Shown here: piece by piece, positions 44,960 through 57,339 of the stretch
Layout of the letters: the number at the start of each line of letters is the position of its first letter
Position numbering within the stretch: the first letter of the stretch is position 1
Origin: Dipteris shenzhenensis
Lineage: Eukaryota > Polypodiophyta > Polypodiopsida > Gleicheniales
Length of the DNA: 64,000 nucleotides
Assembly: GCA_047967505.1 (NCBI GenBank)
Contig: CM106540.1
Strand: one strand, 5' to 3'
The notes under the pieces: generated by a model
Told to the model about the DNA's origin: nothing
Database searches by the model: none
What the model saw: the letters and a program-made list of their open reading frames with translations, nothing else
Made by a program: the position numbers and the translations under genes

Positions 44960-45990
44960 AAAAAGGTAAGTGTTATTATTTTGTTGAATGGAGCATAAAT
45001 AACTCTATTCTTAATAAAACACTAATATCACTTAGCATCTTTGTTGAGGGATTTCTAATAATTGGTAATAGAGCCACAAAATTATTGGTATTGGTAATAG
45101 AGCATCTTCATTGAGGGATTTCTAATAATTGGTTATAGAGCCTCAAAAATATAATTATGCCAAAAGACATCCATCATTGTCTAGATAGTTCTCCATGTGA
45201 ATATAACAAGTGACACTATTCCAAGGACAATAAGTGACATTAGGCTTTTTAAAAATTTAAGCAAATTTCCATATATCACTTAGCAGTTGTTGATATTAGC
45301 AATTTGTATCATTTAACAATTATAGATAGGCTTTACTAATAGTCACTAAAATTTCATCTATGCTAACTAGAAGGGGAAAATCATAATAAAAAATGCATTA
45401 CAAAGCAAGGATAATTTTTTTGGAAAAACAATCCTCAAGTATTTGTTGTGACATGTGTGTTTTTTGATCATGAATGCATCCTTACAACTCTAGTCATTGC
45501 TACTAATGACTTTTGCAACATGTACTAGTTGACATGTGTTTTTTTAAATCATGTAAGCATCCTTCCAACACTAGTCTTGGCCAATGGATCAATTTGGTAA
45601 TCATGATTACTTTTGCCATTGTAGTACATAGCTTACATGAAGGGAGTAATTCTATAGACAAAGGCAACATTGGAAAAATAAAGGTATGGTGGATTATGCA
45701 AAAAGTTTTCAAATGTAATCTGCTTGATTACACTAATCAAAAATCCAAAAATACTATTTCTCTAAGATTTCTTACATTTTGTATGCTTTTTTTAGTTGGA
45801 CCATGTTGGTTCCTCTCTAGACTACATGAAAGAAATTAAAAATCAGAGAAGGAATGCCCTTGTATGGTAGAATACTTCCACCAAAAGTTATGACTTTTTA
45901 TCAAAATATAAAAAAATATATGAGTTCTTGGAGAAACCACTCATTTGAACACTTATTATGCTTAGACCAATGGAGAGGTTGAAAACAACA
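44960..45990. other. Unassigned AT-rich DNA with local duplications
   Basis: Two short tandem duplications: AGGGATTTCTAATAATTGGT blocks at about 45048 and 45115, and GACATGTGTGTTTTTT-ATCATG blocks at about 45451 and 45531. No gene recognised. Confidence 0.55.
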
Positions 45991-45993
45991 TTT

Positions 45994-46289
<296 letters not shown>

Positions 46290-47164
46290 TACTATTGATT
46301 TCTCCCCTGGTGGATCATCCGTGATGGACAGCTCAAGATGTGGTAACACAGGATATGATACAGAGGAGGGTAGTAAAAACTCTTCCAGAATATCTCTAAT
46401 AGAGGATGGGGATCCTACTAAAAGGATTCTTTTTTGACACAGGTTCACAGATATATCTCTTTTTTGGTTCATGGGAGGAAGTTGTTGGAAAGTACAAGAG
46501 AAAATGACTTTTCACAATTCATCCATGTTCTTTTTTATAACCCCTTACTTGAAGGCATAATTTTGAGAGTCTTTTTTCTAAATGCATGTAATTTTTGCAA
46601 GGTGATAGTGGAAAATACTATCTTTGATGAAATCTTGTTAACTTGGAAACTCCACAAAAATCTACTTGGGTACATATATTCTCCTAAAGAGACCTTTTGC
46701 AATGCTACTGAGTTACAATGCTCCTGCCACAAATTTGGTAAATTTATCAATAAAAAATGGAATCATGTGGTTACTTATGATTTGAGTATAATTGACTACG
46801 AACCTTTAAGACATGAGCTCAAAAAAGGACTTAACCACATACCGGTTAAAAGGCCTTGTATACGTGATGCTTATAAAGCACTTGAACAAGCTTGGAAAAA
46901 TTTGTGCCACATACTTGGCATTTCCCTATGAGCTACTTTGAAATCTTTCAGAAATTTCTCTTATGATTGGCTATGGGACCAATACAGAAAGTTACCTAAC
47001 CATAAGAAATTCATGAAAGATGTATGGGGTGAAATATTTTTGGGAAAATTTGAGAACTCTCAAGGACTATTTTTTCATGCATGGTATTTGATAAGGTTTC
47101 TAATTGTTAGAGTTAGCTCAAATGTCCACCTCTCATGTAACCCACCAATATTCTGTGTACCCAA
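46290..47164 (+). pseudogene. Penelope ORF, N-terminal region upstream of RT core
   Basis: An open segment 46290-46436 (VMDSSRCGNTG, then ISLIEDGDPTKRILF) leads by frameshift into 46434-46931. That segment holds FLNACNFCKVIVENTIFDEI, then CSCHKFGKFINKKWNHVVTY, then DLSIIDYEPLRHELKKGLNH, a PLE N-terminal block with a Cys/His pair. A stop at 46931 is followed in the same orientation by YDWLWDQYRKLPNHKKFMK and SNVHLSCNPPIFCVPN, where the solo LTR begins. Inactivating changes: at least one frameshift and one stop. Confidence 0.7.
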
Positions 47165-47800
47165 TGTTGTAAGGCCCCCATATGAGGAGAAGCCATGATG
47201 GGTATCGGATATTGGGAGGGATCCCCAGTTTAGACACTGGAAGGGGTCTTAGAGTAGACCAGATGGTTATGAGACGGCTTAGGAGCCAAGAGTAGATACC
47301 CGTCTACAAAAAGGGGGGGTTCGGGGGGGCGATAGCCCCCCCGATAGCAGGGGTCCGCGGGGCGCAGGCCCCCGGTGGGGGTCTGGGGGCAAAGCCCCCA
47401 ACGGCAGGGTCCGGGGGCTGCCGGTAGCCCCAGGCCCGACGGTATGACCATTGCGCGATCCTTTATCTGCCCGCCAGCATGTTTTCTAAAGGGTCGGCTG
47501 GTCTTCTAGGCCGACTGTCTATTAGGCCGACTGCCTATTACAAGGCCGACCGTCAACCGACTTACACTATATAATAGTGGCCACCCCCTATCATCAGATC
47601 ACCAGTTCTTCACGCTCATAGTCCTCCGTCCAGCATCTGTCTAGATCACCATCGAAGCTCTGTCTGTAGAGCGCACGGGTGGACAGCCAACCATCAGTTG
47701 TATCAGCAGTTTGGTATATCAGAATTTTTGTATTCTCTCCAGCTTTCCATCGTGTACTTGCGTTTTGTTGTTATCTTCCGCTGCGTACTATTTTCTTACA
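47165..47800 (+). repeat. GC-rich solo LTR inserted in the Penelope RT
   Basis: TGTTGTAAGGCCCCC...TTTTCTTACA: termini TGTAAG/CTTACA are inverted, as in LTRs. It contains a strongly GC-rich middle (GGGGGTCTGGGGGCAAAGCC type, 47310-47430), GGCCGACTG/GGCCGACCG repeats (47500-47560) and a TATATAA box at 47569. The Penelope text stops at CVPN just before it and resumes with NNIALVCRKFARDS right after. Flanks CCAAT (47161-47165) and CTAAT (47801-47805) may be a decayed 5-bp target duplication. No internal element region is present. Confidence 0.82.
47569..47575 (+). promoter_or_regulatory. TATA box of the solo LTR
   Basis: TATATAA in the last third of the LTR, about 130 bp before an ATG (47698) whose frame runs out of the LTR into Penelope RT. 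Confidence 0.55.
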
Positions 47801-48635
47801 CTAATAACATTGCATTGGTGTGTCGAAAATTTGCGCGTGACTCAGCCTTCGAAAGACTTAATGATGGAGATTTCGAATTAGTTAATACATTAAATTTAGA
47901 TGTGAAAATTAAAGCCGAACTCCATGCATTTTCTGTAACGCCTCTATCCACTAAATTGCCATTTATTATTGGTATATACAAAGCCCATAAGAACACTTTT
48001 AGATGGATTACCAATGCTGCTGGTTGCACTTATGATGAAATTGGACTTATCAATACATGCATATTGAAAACTTGCGTTTCACAACTTAAAAGTAAATGCG
48101 CTAAAATGCAACATGAGCTCTTTCTCAGAGGAGGAGTCAATTGTTCTTATTGGTGGGGGATTGATTCCCTCTACAACTACACTTTAAATCTTCCCAACAA
48201 AATATTTAGTATTTTTTTCGCTGACATAGCACAATGCTATGAAAACATTCCCCTAGAAGGGGAACTTGGTTTAGTTAACATAATAAGGAAGGTAATCATT
48301 ATGACATTTAAGGATAGTAGCTTCAATTTTCTCTCTTTTCGTGAAAAGCCTCAATCTCCAATTGAAGGTATATGAACTTTAACAGGTGGACTTGAGCTAA
48401 ACTATGACATGGAGGCAGTCATTAAAATTAATTCATGGCTCATTTCCAACATGAACGTTCAACTTAAGAACATGACCTGGAGGCAAAAGAAGGGAATTCC
48501 TATGGGCTTATCTTGCTCACCCATTGGGTGCAATCTTTACCTGTTTTACTTTGAGTACAATTTATGCATCAATTTGGCAAGACAAGGCAGATGGAATATT
48601 TTGAAATGGTTTCAATATCCCTTTAGATAATCGAT
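47801..48635 (+). pseudogene. Penelope reverse transcriptase, fingers and palm A/B
   Basis: NNIALVCRKFARDSAFERL, then LPFIIGIYKAHKNTFRWITN (PLE fingers, P-Y-L-K-HK---RPI analogue), then FADIAQCYENIPLEGELGLV with the first catalytic Asp. A stop at 48375 is followed by WRQKKGIPMGLSCSPIGCNL and YLFYFEYN. The open frame that includes the LTR-derived Met at 47698 is an accident of insertion. Confidence 0.88.
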
Positions 48636-49127
48636 GATATTTGCTTGGTCAATATACCTAACCCTATGATATTTTGTTCCCTTGGAGATAATTGTATTTA
48701 CCCTCTTGAGTTCGTGGAGATTATTGCTGATACCACAACTTTTTGTCGACTGGAGAATGGTTGTATTGGAACTAGTGCTAAATTTCTTAGCACAGAGATC
48801 ATTATCACATCAGTACATGAGGGGACCTTTGTCATCCTAAAATATGACAAAAGGGAGTCCCTCCCTTTTAAGGTTTCAAGATTCATCAAGGTGGATAGCA
48901 ATAGACCAACAAAACTTTGCTATATGGGTATATGCTCTCAGATTATGCCTATCATGTACATTTGTAACAATGAAAAACAGGCAGCTTATTTTATCCGTAA
49001 ACTTTTCAGATACTTTTCTAAAAATGGTTGTAATAGCTTGAGGCTCAAGAGGATTGTTTCTAACTTCCTTAACAATGATTTTCCTGGGACTTCAATCAAC
49101 ACTCAAGATCTTATAAAATTTATTTGA
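48627..49127 (+). pseudogene. Penelope reverse transcriptase, motif C and thumb
   Basis: A one-base shift near 48627 separates motif B from IIDDICLVNIPN (the DD catalytic pair). Then come LEFVEIIADTTTF, FLSTEIIITSVHEGTFVILK (PLE palm/thumb), RFIKVDSNRPTKLCYMGIC and FSKNGCNSLRLKRIVSNFL. It ends with a stop at 49127. There is no endonuclease text downstream. Confidence 0.85.
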
Positions 49128-49186
49128 TATCACTCAAAACAAATGCTCATTTTTTTGTCTATATTCTTTCCCTTCAAAAGGCGGGC

Positions 49187-49229
49187 ACCATGACCCCTCT
49201 CTACGAGGGGCATGGTGACCCTCGTAGAG
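49187..49229 (+). other. Two overlapping, mutually exclusive hairpins near the Penelope 3' end
   Basis: Hairpin 1: CACCATG-A-CCCCTC pairs with GAGGGGCATGGTG (49187-49199 with 49205-49217, one bulged A, 5-nt loop). Hairpin 2: CTCTACGAGGG (49199-49209) pairs perfectly with CCCTCGTAGAG (49219-49229). They share the GAGGG strand, so only one can form at a time. Confidence 0.85.
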
Positions 49230-49278
49230 TGTGGGATTGTCATTGTGCGGGTGGATGGTTGGGCACACATACACACAC

Positions 49279-49467
49279 ACACACAAGTACGCCTGTGTAC
49301 GCTTTTTGGGTCGAAAAAGCAATCAAAGCTAAACCATGATGATTTTTCCTTATTCAAGCATCTGTTAGGTCGTACTGCTATCATGCATTAGGAAATCCGT
49401 GATATACTAACAGGTTATACAACCTATGTTAAGACAATATATCGAGATTAATTACGGACTCACAATA
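49279..49467 (+). repeat. Penelope pseudo-LTR, downstream copy
   Basis: Second copy of 46099-46289, preceded by a short (AC)n. Confidence 0.93.
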
Positions 49468-51440
49468 GGTTAATGACAACTGTCTAATAGTGTATATTAC
49501 TTTGAAAGGGCCAAAAAGCCCAAAAGATATTGATATAATCTCTTGGAGGTGTATTGCAACCCGTGAGAGACATCACTATCAACAAATAACATTGATATAT
49601 AAAAATGGGGACCTATGATGGATAGGTAAGAGGATTAGTCATCGGGATTCTTTTTTTTTGTTCCATAGTACATTACAAAGACTTTCTAAAAAGGCGCTGA
49701 GTTTTATGTAGTGTAAATATCAAAAGCTTTTTTTTCGTACGTGAAATGCCTATTTAAACCAGCCATTCGAACCATTTCTACTCATCGCGCAGTCTCTCCC
49801 TCGCATAATTAAGACGTATACATTCTCAATTCTCTTTGTCCCGCACCACAACCGATAGTCTCGTAGAATTCTACGCTAAGTGCCAATTCTGCACTAAATG
49901 CCAGTAATTCTGCACATAGAGGCTACCACCATAGCTGCCTCCCGATTGTATCTTCCACTCTTATTTTGAAAGCATCCACAGGGAGTTTCCAGTTTTACGG
50001 ACGGCCATAACAGCCTGCGTTGCATAGTATATGGAGAGAGAAAAGACCACCGAAAGATCATAAACGGGGAGTCATGGCAAAGTACCGCGGAAGCTAAAAA
50101 TAGCTAAACAAAGCATGATCGCTTGGTTGTGAATATTTGTAGTCAAAGAGTGACTTGCTATGCATCTAAATATTTTTTAAATTATACTGTGTATTAAGAG
50201 TAGTCGGGGAATTCTGACAATGCCCACTCTTCACGAAAGACTTCACAAGCATGGGCATTACCATCTTACATAGACACTTTAGGAGCTTGGTAATACACAC
50301 ACAAAGTGTGGAGGAGGTCGAGTCAGCGAATTTGGAACAACCACGGAACATTCTGATTGAGGTTAGTCGCTCCCAAGGTTACCATTTCATAGCTCCTTAT
50401 GCTCATTTCTCTCTTCGGCCCCTTATTTACCTCTATGTCTTTAGGGGACAGCTCATACACTCACGTAATTTACTACGTATATGCTATCATACCATCCTAC
50501 TAAGCAGGTGACTATGGAGCTTCTTGGATATAGGAAATTTGTCCTAACTTGGTTTTTTTATCGAATGATATGTGTGTGTAGTATTAGACTTGAAGGGCGT
50601 GTCTAAGTATTTATCTTATTGTTTTTATAAAAAAAAGCAAATACCTTAGCAAAAAGAGGCAGTTAGGAAAAACAACTATGACCTCCACAGAGGAATATGA
50701 TCCTATATTATGAGGACCTTAACTCTCTTTTTTTATAATGGACAAGATGGCCATTTTTTCTTAGGAAGGGTTAACATTCAAAAAATGACATGAAGTCTCT
50801 TATGACCCCCTACTTGGAAAATTTGTGATATGACAATCCAGAAAGAAGGAATTACATACATCATTCACATGGAGCATTTGGATACCTGTGAGTCAAATAT
50901 TGAGATACCACACAATGTACCTCCATCAAAGGTTGATATATTTTTACCATTATAAATGACTTATGATATTGTGACATCGATAACAAGTGGAGCTATGCTA
51001 TGAAGCTTGCAGTCCCACAAATAAAGATGGTTGTTCTAACTTGTCTTTGTTGTGGATGGATGTAGGTGAGTGGAGCTCCTTCAATATCATTTGGTATTTA
51101 TAATTGAGCAAAATTATATAATTTTTTCATAAACTTTCTTTGTAGAGATTATCTTCTCTAAGGTCAGGGTCCACTTGACTGCCACCATCCAAATAAGCCA
51201 TATGTTAGAATAGTATATCTTAATTGGGTAGACAGGTAATGCGTGTTTCCCCTGGCTTGTTATCACATTACCTAGGAACAAGGACATCCCTCCAAATTCT
51301 AGCCTATAAAAGTATATGATTTATCAAAGGAAAGCACCAATAAATAATGCATTAACTCGGGTCTAAAGGAAATGTACTAATAGACTAAAGTGTATTTAAA
51401 GAAGTAAATTAATTAAAGAAGAAATTAATTTAAAAAGCTT
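49468..51440. other. Unassigned DNA
   Basis: No gene recognised. 49790-50400 is slightly less AT-rich and has an open frame at 50251-50511 (MGITILHRHFRSLVIHTQSV...) with a GTTAGT donor-like site at about 50361. I do not recognise the sequence and would not call it a gene. Confidence 0.4.
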
Positions 51441-51445
51441 TTATG

Positions 51446-51560
51446 TAATTGTGTGTGTGTATGTGTGTGTGTGTGTGTGTGCTTTTATTGATCAAAATGT
51501 GTGTATGTGTGTGTGTGTGTGTGCGCGTGTGTGCATGTGTACACACACACACCTATATCT
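51446..51560. repeat. GT/AC-rich microsatellite cluster
   Basis: Two (GT)n runs separated by CTTTTATTGATCAAAAT, then GCGCGTGTGTGCATGTGTAC and (AC)n. The GTGTAC(AC)n part is self-complementary. Confidence 0.92.
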
Positions 51561-51599
51561 AGATGAACTCAACCTGAATGGGTAAACATATATCTACAT

Positions 51600-51765
51600 A
51601 TATATACCTATATCTACATGAACTCAAGCTATATAGAGGTGTATTCCAACATTATTTTTGATACATATACTATGGCGCATTTAAGTGGTGGCACAAACTC
51701 AAGCTATATGGGGTTGCATTCATTGTTGATACATATATTGTGGCACATTTGGATGGTGGCTTTGA
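51600..51765. repeat. Tandem repeat, about 72 bp
   Basis: CTCAAGCTATAT-GGG...TTGATACATATA-TRTGGC-CATTT occurs twice, at about 51626 and 51699. Confidence 0.75.
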
Positions 51766-51829
51766 TTATAATTCAATGGTGCTCCAGTTTTCTTATTTAC
51801 TCTATAAAATAGGCAATTACCTTCTCATA

Positions 51830-52900
51830 CTATAGAGAATTGGTTATTGATGGTATAAAGGCATTTGTGGAAAATCCTGATATAGATTTATTTCCTGGTC
51901 TACATGGATGAGGAATTAATTTTATGATAAAAACACTTATCCCTAAAAAGCCAAAATAGAATGGGCATATACATAGGAAGTACACCTCTATCTCCACCTC
52001 CTCCAATTTACATAGCTTATAAATCCATTGCACTTTAGGTGTGCCTATGGCTCCACCTATATCAATCCTTCAACAAGTGGGATTGGACTGGTAGCTACAT
52101 GGCAACCCTCAATGCATGTGATGCTTTAGGTACTAGGGTTTTATAATCACTCCATCCTTGGATACTCTCAAGAAGTGATATGGGGTCTGATAATTACTCC
52201 ATCTTTTGATATTCTTAAAAAGTAATCATTATAATATTGGATCTTGGTGGGAAACTCTAGACTCCCCCTCCCCCCAAGTTTGTGATGTATAGAGCTGGAG
52301 GAGACCCAATCATATGATAGAGCTTTTTGAGATCCAACCATATGGACAGTTGACCTCATCTTATGGGATTAAAGAGGATGGGGCATATAAACTATCCTAA
52401 AAGGATGGGAGTTGGTCCATTGAATACCTAGATTAGAAAAATATCTAGATATACATGCATACCATGCATTGTTGACCCCTCTATCTGCTAGTCATTTGGA
52501 TGACTTTAGTGCCAATCTCAAAAGTCTATCTCATCACTTAAAAAATGAAATCAATCTAGAGTGGCTTCATGGAAAACTTTTAATGTACTATCTAATGAGG
52601 GACTAAGAGCATTCGAGATCCCATAATCACTTATAGCCTCTCAAATCTCCTCCAATTAGTGGTTGAGATGTCACTCCCCTAGAATGGTGATGCATACATG
52701 GCTATTTGCCCTACTAATGTATCAAACAATCATCCCTTCATCAAGGGGTCTTAGAAGTGTTCCTAAAAGCACTATTATCTTGGCTCCCTAACCTCTTATA
52801 AGCCATGCCTTAATTGCATGAATCATTGTGGAAATTCATCCTATAAAAGCTACCCTTAGGAAAGTGTAAGACTGCATGATAGATGTAGGGCTACACAATC
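51830..52900 (-). pseudogene. LINE C-terminal remnant (RTE-like)
   Basis: Downstream of the RT text at 52900-53400 on the minus strand. SYTFLRVAF and a following ARLIRG-like segment (about 52850-52800) resemble the post-RT region of RTE/Jockey-type plant LINEs. The rest is too decayed to assign and runs out near 51.9 kb. Confidence 0.35.
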
Positions 52901-53720
52901 TTCATCACTTACATGGTAAGTGAAAGTATGTCGATGCAATACCACCCATGAGATTTTGAAAATATCACCACCTTGGTCTTATCAATGTCTCTCTCCTTGA
53001 AAAACACCTTAGGGCCTCTGGTGGATGTCTCTATAAGATTCTAATGAGGAGGATATGAGGACTATATTAGCTATGTATATAATATAGGCAACATCAAGTT
53101 AGCAAGAAATGACTCCTATTATCCAAGGAAATCAATGAAGGTGTGCTCTCATCAATGTAAAGCCTAAAAAATATCTATGAGACAGGGAATCCTTGCCTGA
53201 CTCTAATCGTGCTCTCAATCCAATTTGACAGGTTATTTGGGGCACATACTCTCCCTCTGATTGACTCATAGAGACTCATCACTTCCCAAATCATGAATTC
53301 AAGGATCTATAACTCAAGTCTCTTAATCATATGAGATCATGGAACTGTGGCTCATCACGCCCCAGATCATGAATCCTAGGATTTACATCTCAAGTCTCCT
53401 AGTCATGCAAGGTCATGGACCTTTGTGAAAGGCTTTCCAAAAGTCTACAAAGTAAGCATCAAATTTTTTGGATCTCTCTCACCTCATTGATAATGGCTCA
53501 TAGTGATGTGATCTAGAGTAGAGTGTTGTCTTTAGAATCTAGCCTATCCCTAAACCCACTACCCATGTGCCTTTGTGAAGGTATTGATCTCTCTCTTTAA
53601 TACAAACCCATATATCTTGACCAGTGTTTGTACAACTAATGTGTGGTACAATCATGAGAGTGTCCATGAGATCCCCTACTTTGTGTATCAAAACTATGGT
53701 GGTGGTACTCCAAGCTAGGT
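52900..53720 (-). pseudogene. LINE reverse-transcriptase remnant of a different clade (RTE-like)
   Basis: The minus strand at about 53240-53130 contains IRVRQGFPVS then FFRLYIDES, matching GVRQGCPLSPTLF-LYIDE of RTE-type RTs. KVFFKERDIDKTKVVIFSKS at about 53000-52940 matches the L-V-L-KTKV-IF segment that follows the FADD box. The catalytic FADD itself is not readable. A tandem duplication of about 83 bp (AATCATGAATYC-AGGAT-TA-A-CTCAAGTCTC) at 53280-53420 interrupts it. Confidence 0.55.
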
Positions 53721-54902
53721 GGGAGCCATGACGTGCTCTTTAAGGATTTTCAGTCCCCTGAGAAGGACTTCAAGGATTTCTAGTCCCCTGGAAGGGTCTA
53801 TGATTGAACATTTATTCTAAGATTGATGAGGCCAAGACTTCCAGTTCATGTGCAAAGTAATTTGTTTGTAACTCCTTGTGTCCTTACACTCTCCTATTAT
53901 GGAGTCAGTGCAATGCAGCCCACACATTCCATGTGCCAACCAAGGTGGATGTAGTGAGTTGCACAAGAAGGACTTATAAGGTGGTGTATCAGCTAGGACA
54001 TTATAGAGCGATGTGGCATATGTGTGCCAAATAGCTAGGTACATGATGGGGATGGGTGGCTTCCCATTTGAAAGAAGCCCCCATGTGATATGGAGTCCCC
54101 TCCTTGAAAAGAGCAAATCACCCCTGAATCCAACCTATATGAGAGGAAAGCCCACCTCTTACAGTGTCTATGACAACATGAGACCTAATGCACCTCGTAG
54201 AGTAGACACACCAACACTGATAATAAACAGTACAATCTTATCTTTAATAGATAAAAGGGAAGACTTCATAAATAAACATACACAAGTGTTGGAGCAAGTA
54301 CTAAGAATTAGCAATGCCATCATCATACTCAAAGAGAGTTGTCAAACTACCAGAACTACAATGACCGAGCTCTGCATCATCTCCAATGGAGATCGATAAC
54401 TCACGAGACAAGTGGCTTGCATATATTGCATAAAGGGCATGGTTGAAATATGTCTAAACATGAGTGGGGAGACAAGAAGATTATGCCCTATGTCTACCAT
54501 ACCAGACAAGATGGTGAATGCCAAGTAGGAATGGTTAGCACCAAGTGGGGGGGATGGGTTGTAGAATGCACCCATGACATAAAGGCTAGGAGACCCATCA
54601 CTTAGTCCATGTACTTGCCCTCCCAACATGTCAAAAACAAGGGAGCCTTTTAGATAACGGCCATCTCTGAACTCTCAATGACCTTGCTATTTCTCTAGGA
54701 AAAATGTTCTCAGTGATGCGTTTTTAAGGCAAAAGAAGGACCAGAAAGAAAAATTAAAATTAAAAAGTGGCATGTGGTATAACTCCGTTTGGGTTCCAAA
54801 CCACAAATAACCATGTTCTCTAGTGACTAAAATTGTAAAGGATATTCCCTTGAATCCTGCAACTCTCTAAGTCTAAACATCTAGGCACATAGATTAGGTC
54901 CA

Positions 54903-54935
<33 letters not shown>

Positions 54936-55905
54936 GATTTTTCATTTTAGACACAGTAGTAGCACCAATAAAACCCCATTGCATAGGGAAAGGACCAATA
55001 AAGTCAAGCACTCAATCTCCAAATCTAGGCACAATCCTCGAGCTTCCTTAAAATAGGTGATCATATTGAATATCTGCTTTAGGTAGCACATGGCACCCAA
55101 TAAGCTCCAAGTATGCACTTGCACAATACCTAGGTGAAAATAGGAAGTTGTTCAGCACAAATTCACCTATGAGCTCCAACCCCATGTATGCAAGTCCTAA
55201 GCCTCCTCATCAATAGGATATGTAAGCAAGTCCTAAGCCTCATCACCGATAGCCTAATCCTTTTCTCTTATATAAATTTTTCTTTTGTCAAACAAAGAAA
55301 CACATGTTAGGATACAACAGGACATGTGCAAGTTGAGTACATAAAGAAAAGAGTATGCTTTTGTGAACTAACTTGGATGCTAAACAAAATGGTCACAACA
55401 TGTGTATCTACATACCACGTGCATGACAAAGAAGAGAAGCACCATATTATTAGTTAGGAAGGTCAGAAAAAGGAGCTCAACAACAATATGCAACAAAAGA
55501 CAAGAACTGCTCTGACAACTACAATCACATCAAAGAAATTTTCATCAACCCTGGAATAGTACACCTTGACAACCACAAACTCCATTAATGGAGCACAATG
55601 CAAAAACTTCCCACTCGAAACATTAGATACCAAAGGAAGGGTACTCAAATCGGTCCAAGTGAGTTGTTAACCTTGTGGCAACAAGGTCCAAAAGTACAAT
55701 CTAGAGCAACAAAGATGACATCATTGTGTGTGTAGAGAAATGGCAAAGTTTTGCTTGTAATATCTTGAGCTTAAAAGATGGTATGATGAATCTTAAAGGA
55801 GGAGGATAGCCAAAATCCTCTCTAGAAGAGATCAAATCATACTTGCAAAATGAAGATCTAGAGAGAAAGAGACTAAAACTAGAGAGAAAAAGACTAAAAG
55901 CCTAG
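53721..55905. other. Unassigned DNA
   Basis: No gene recognised. (CA)n at 54903-54934. Open frames at 53817-54116 (minus) and 54013-54399 (plus) overlap and show no family motif. A minus-strand LDFIGPFPMQWGF at about 55000 is faintly like the integrase core start (LDFIGP), but nothing around it supports that. Confidence 0.4.
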
Positions 55906-55907
55906 AC

Positions 55908-56062
55908 TTTGTGAGGTCCCCCAAAAAGTGGAGGGACTCAAGAGGTCCCCCCACAAAGTGGGGGAGTGAAGAGGTTCCCCCACAAAGTGGGGGGACTCAA
56001 GAGGTTTCCCCTAAAAGTGCAAATACCCAAGAGGTCCCCTACAAAAGAGGTCCCACCCTAAA
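55908..56062. repeat. 29-30 bp minisatellite with internal hairpin
   Basis: Units of the type GAGGTCCCCCCACAAAGTGG followed by GGGGACTCAA repeat about four times with increasing divergence, then shorter GAGGTCCC pieces. Each unit contains CCCCCAC-AAA-GTGGGGG, a perfect small hairpin. The downstream text has a TATAAATA (about 56094). Confidence 0.9.
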
Positions 56063-57339
56063 GGTACCTACAAATTGTGTACAGACCAACATGTATAAAT
56101 ATCTCTCAATGGAATGAAGATCCCACTCTTTGGGGTTCAATGTTCAAGTTCACTATGTCTTCCTTCTATTGCTTCTATTCTAAGGACTTAAAAAATATCT
56201 TGTTCACACATATCAATGCTGGCATATTTTCAACAAATATCAACTTCTAATTTGTAGACCATAAAGAGTGCTACATTATGATGAGTTTTTTTAGTACGAA
56301 ATGATGAGTTTTTCTTAATTTAACAAAATATAGTTGACAATCATCTCCCAATGAAAAGTGCATTTCAAGATTGAACCTCGATTGAAGCTCAATTGAAGCC
56401 CTTTCTTTTTTTTTTAAAGAAAAGAATAAATTGCAAAGAATTGCAATCAATGCATAAGAAAGTGTTCAAGCAAAATCCTAAGAAACCAATATTGGCAAAA
56501 GCCTTTTCTATTGTATTAAAGGTACCCTCTAGAGGAACAAGTAGCCAAACTAAGACTAGAAATTGACACACCAAAATTTCTTTGAGTTTGGAGAAATAGT
56601 AGAAAGCAATATAGTCAATCAATCCATTAGATAAGTTAAAATGCTATTGTTAAACATGTTGCAAGTCATACTTTAATTCAACTAGTGGATGCTCCATTTT
56701 TGAAAAAATAAACATGCAATTCAGTTTATCGTTTGAGAAAACATCCAAAACTATCTTCAAATTTAAGATGTCTTCAATATTTTTCTAAGTCTCCAAATTT
56801 GATTCTTTATATCTAAACTATGAGTAATTGCATTCCCTTTGATAAACAAACATGGTAGTGAAATTGAAAATACATGCTACAAAAAATGGAACAAATGAAA
56901 GAAACTTTATAGCTTTTTGTAATAAAGTGACCTTGAAATATACATACAATATACCTAAATCATTCTAAGAATCATGCTAATCTGACAAGTTTTACTCATG
57001 GCATATTTTTAAATTCATCTCATACTCAAAATTTTCATAGGTACTATTACCAAAGGGAGTTGGCACCCCAAGGTCAAAATCGTGATGCTAGTAAATGTAG
57101 ACAACAAGGATGGCATACCACTTTTGTTTGTTGATAAGGGTAAGATTACAGCAAATGAGGATTGCACTTTGGTTGAGGATGGAGAGGTTGAATGCTCTAA
57201 GTGCTCAAAGGATATCTTAAGAAAACAATTTACGTGAAAAAATATTGAGGTGCACTCTAAGATCAATTATTGTGGATAGACACATAGTCAAGGCTGATGA
57301 GCATCATGTTGTTAGGCAACTTCCTACTTATTATAATGG
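56063..57339. other. Unassigned AT-rich DNA
   Basis: No gene recognised. A minus-strand T/A homopolymer lies at about 56404-56420. The segment 57040-57260 may be upstream coding text of the MULE-like gene but is too degraded to use. Confidence 0.4.

Noticed and set aside
50251-50511. Open frame with a donor-like site as a host exon
   Set aside because: No recognisable protein similarity and nothing to support a gene on either side.
54820-55124. LDFIGPFPMQWGF as a gypsy integrase start
   Set aside because: Only one short motif; no zinc-binding HHCC before it and no DDE text after it in any frame.
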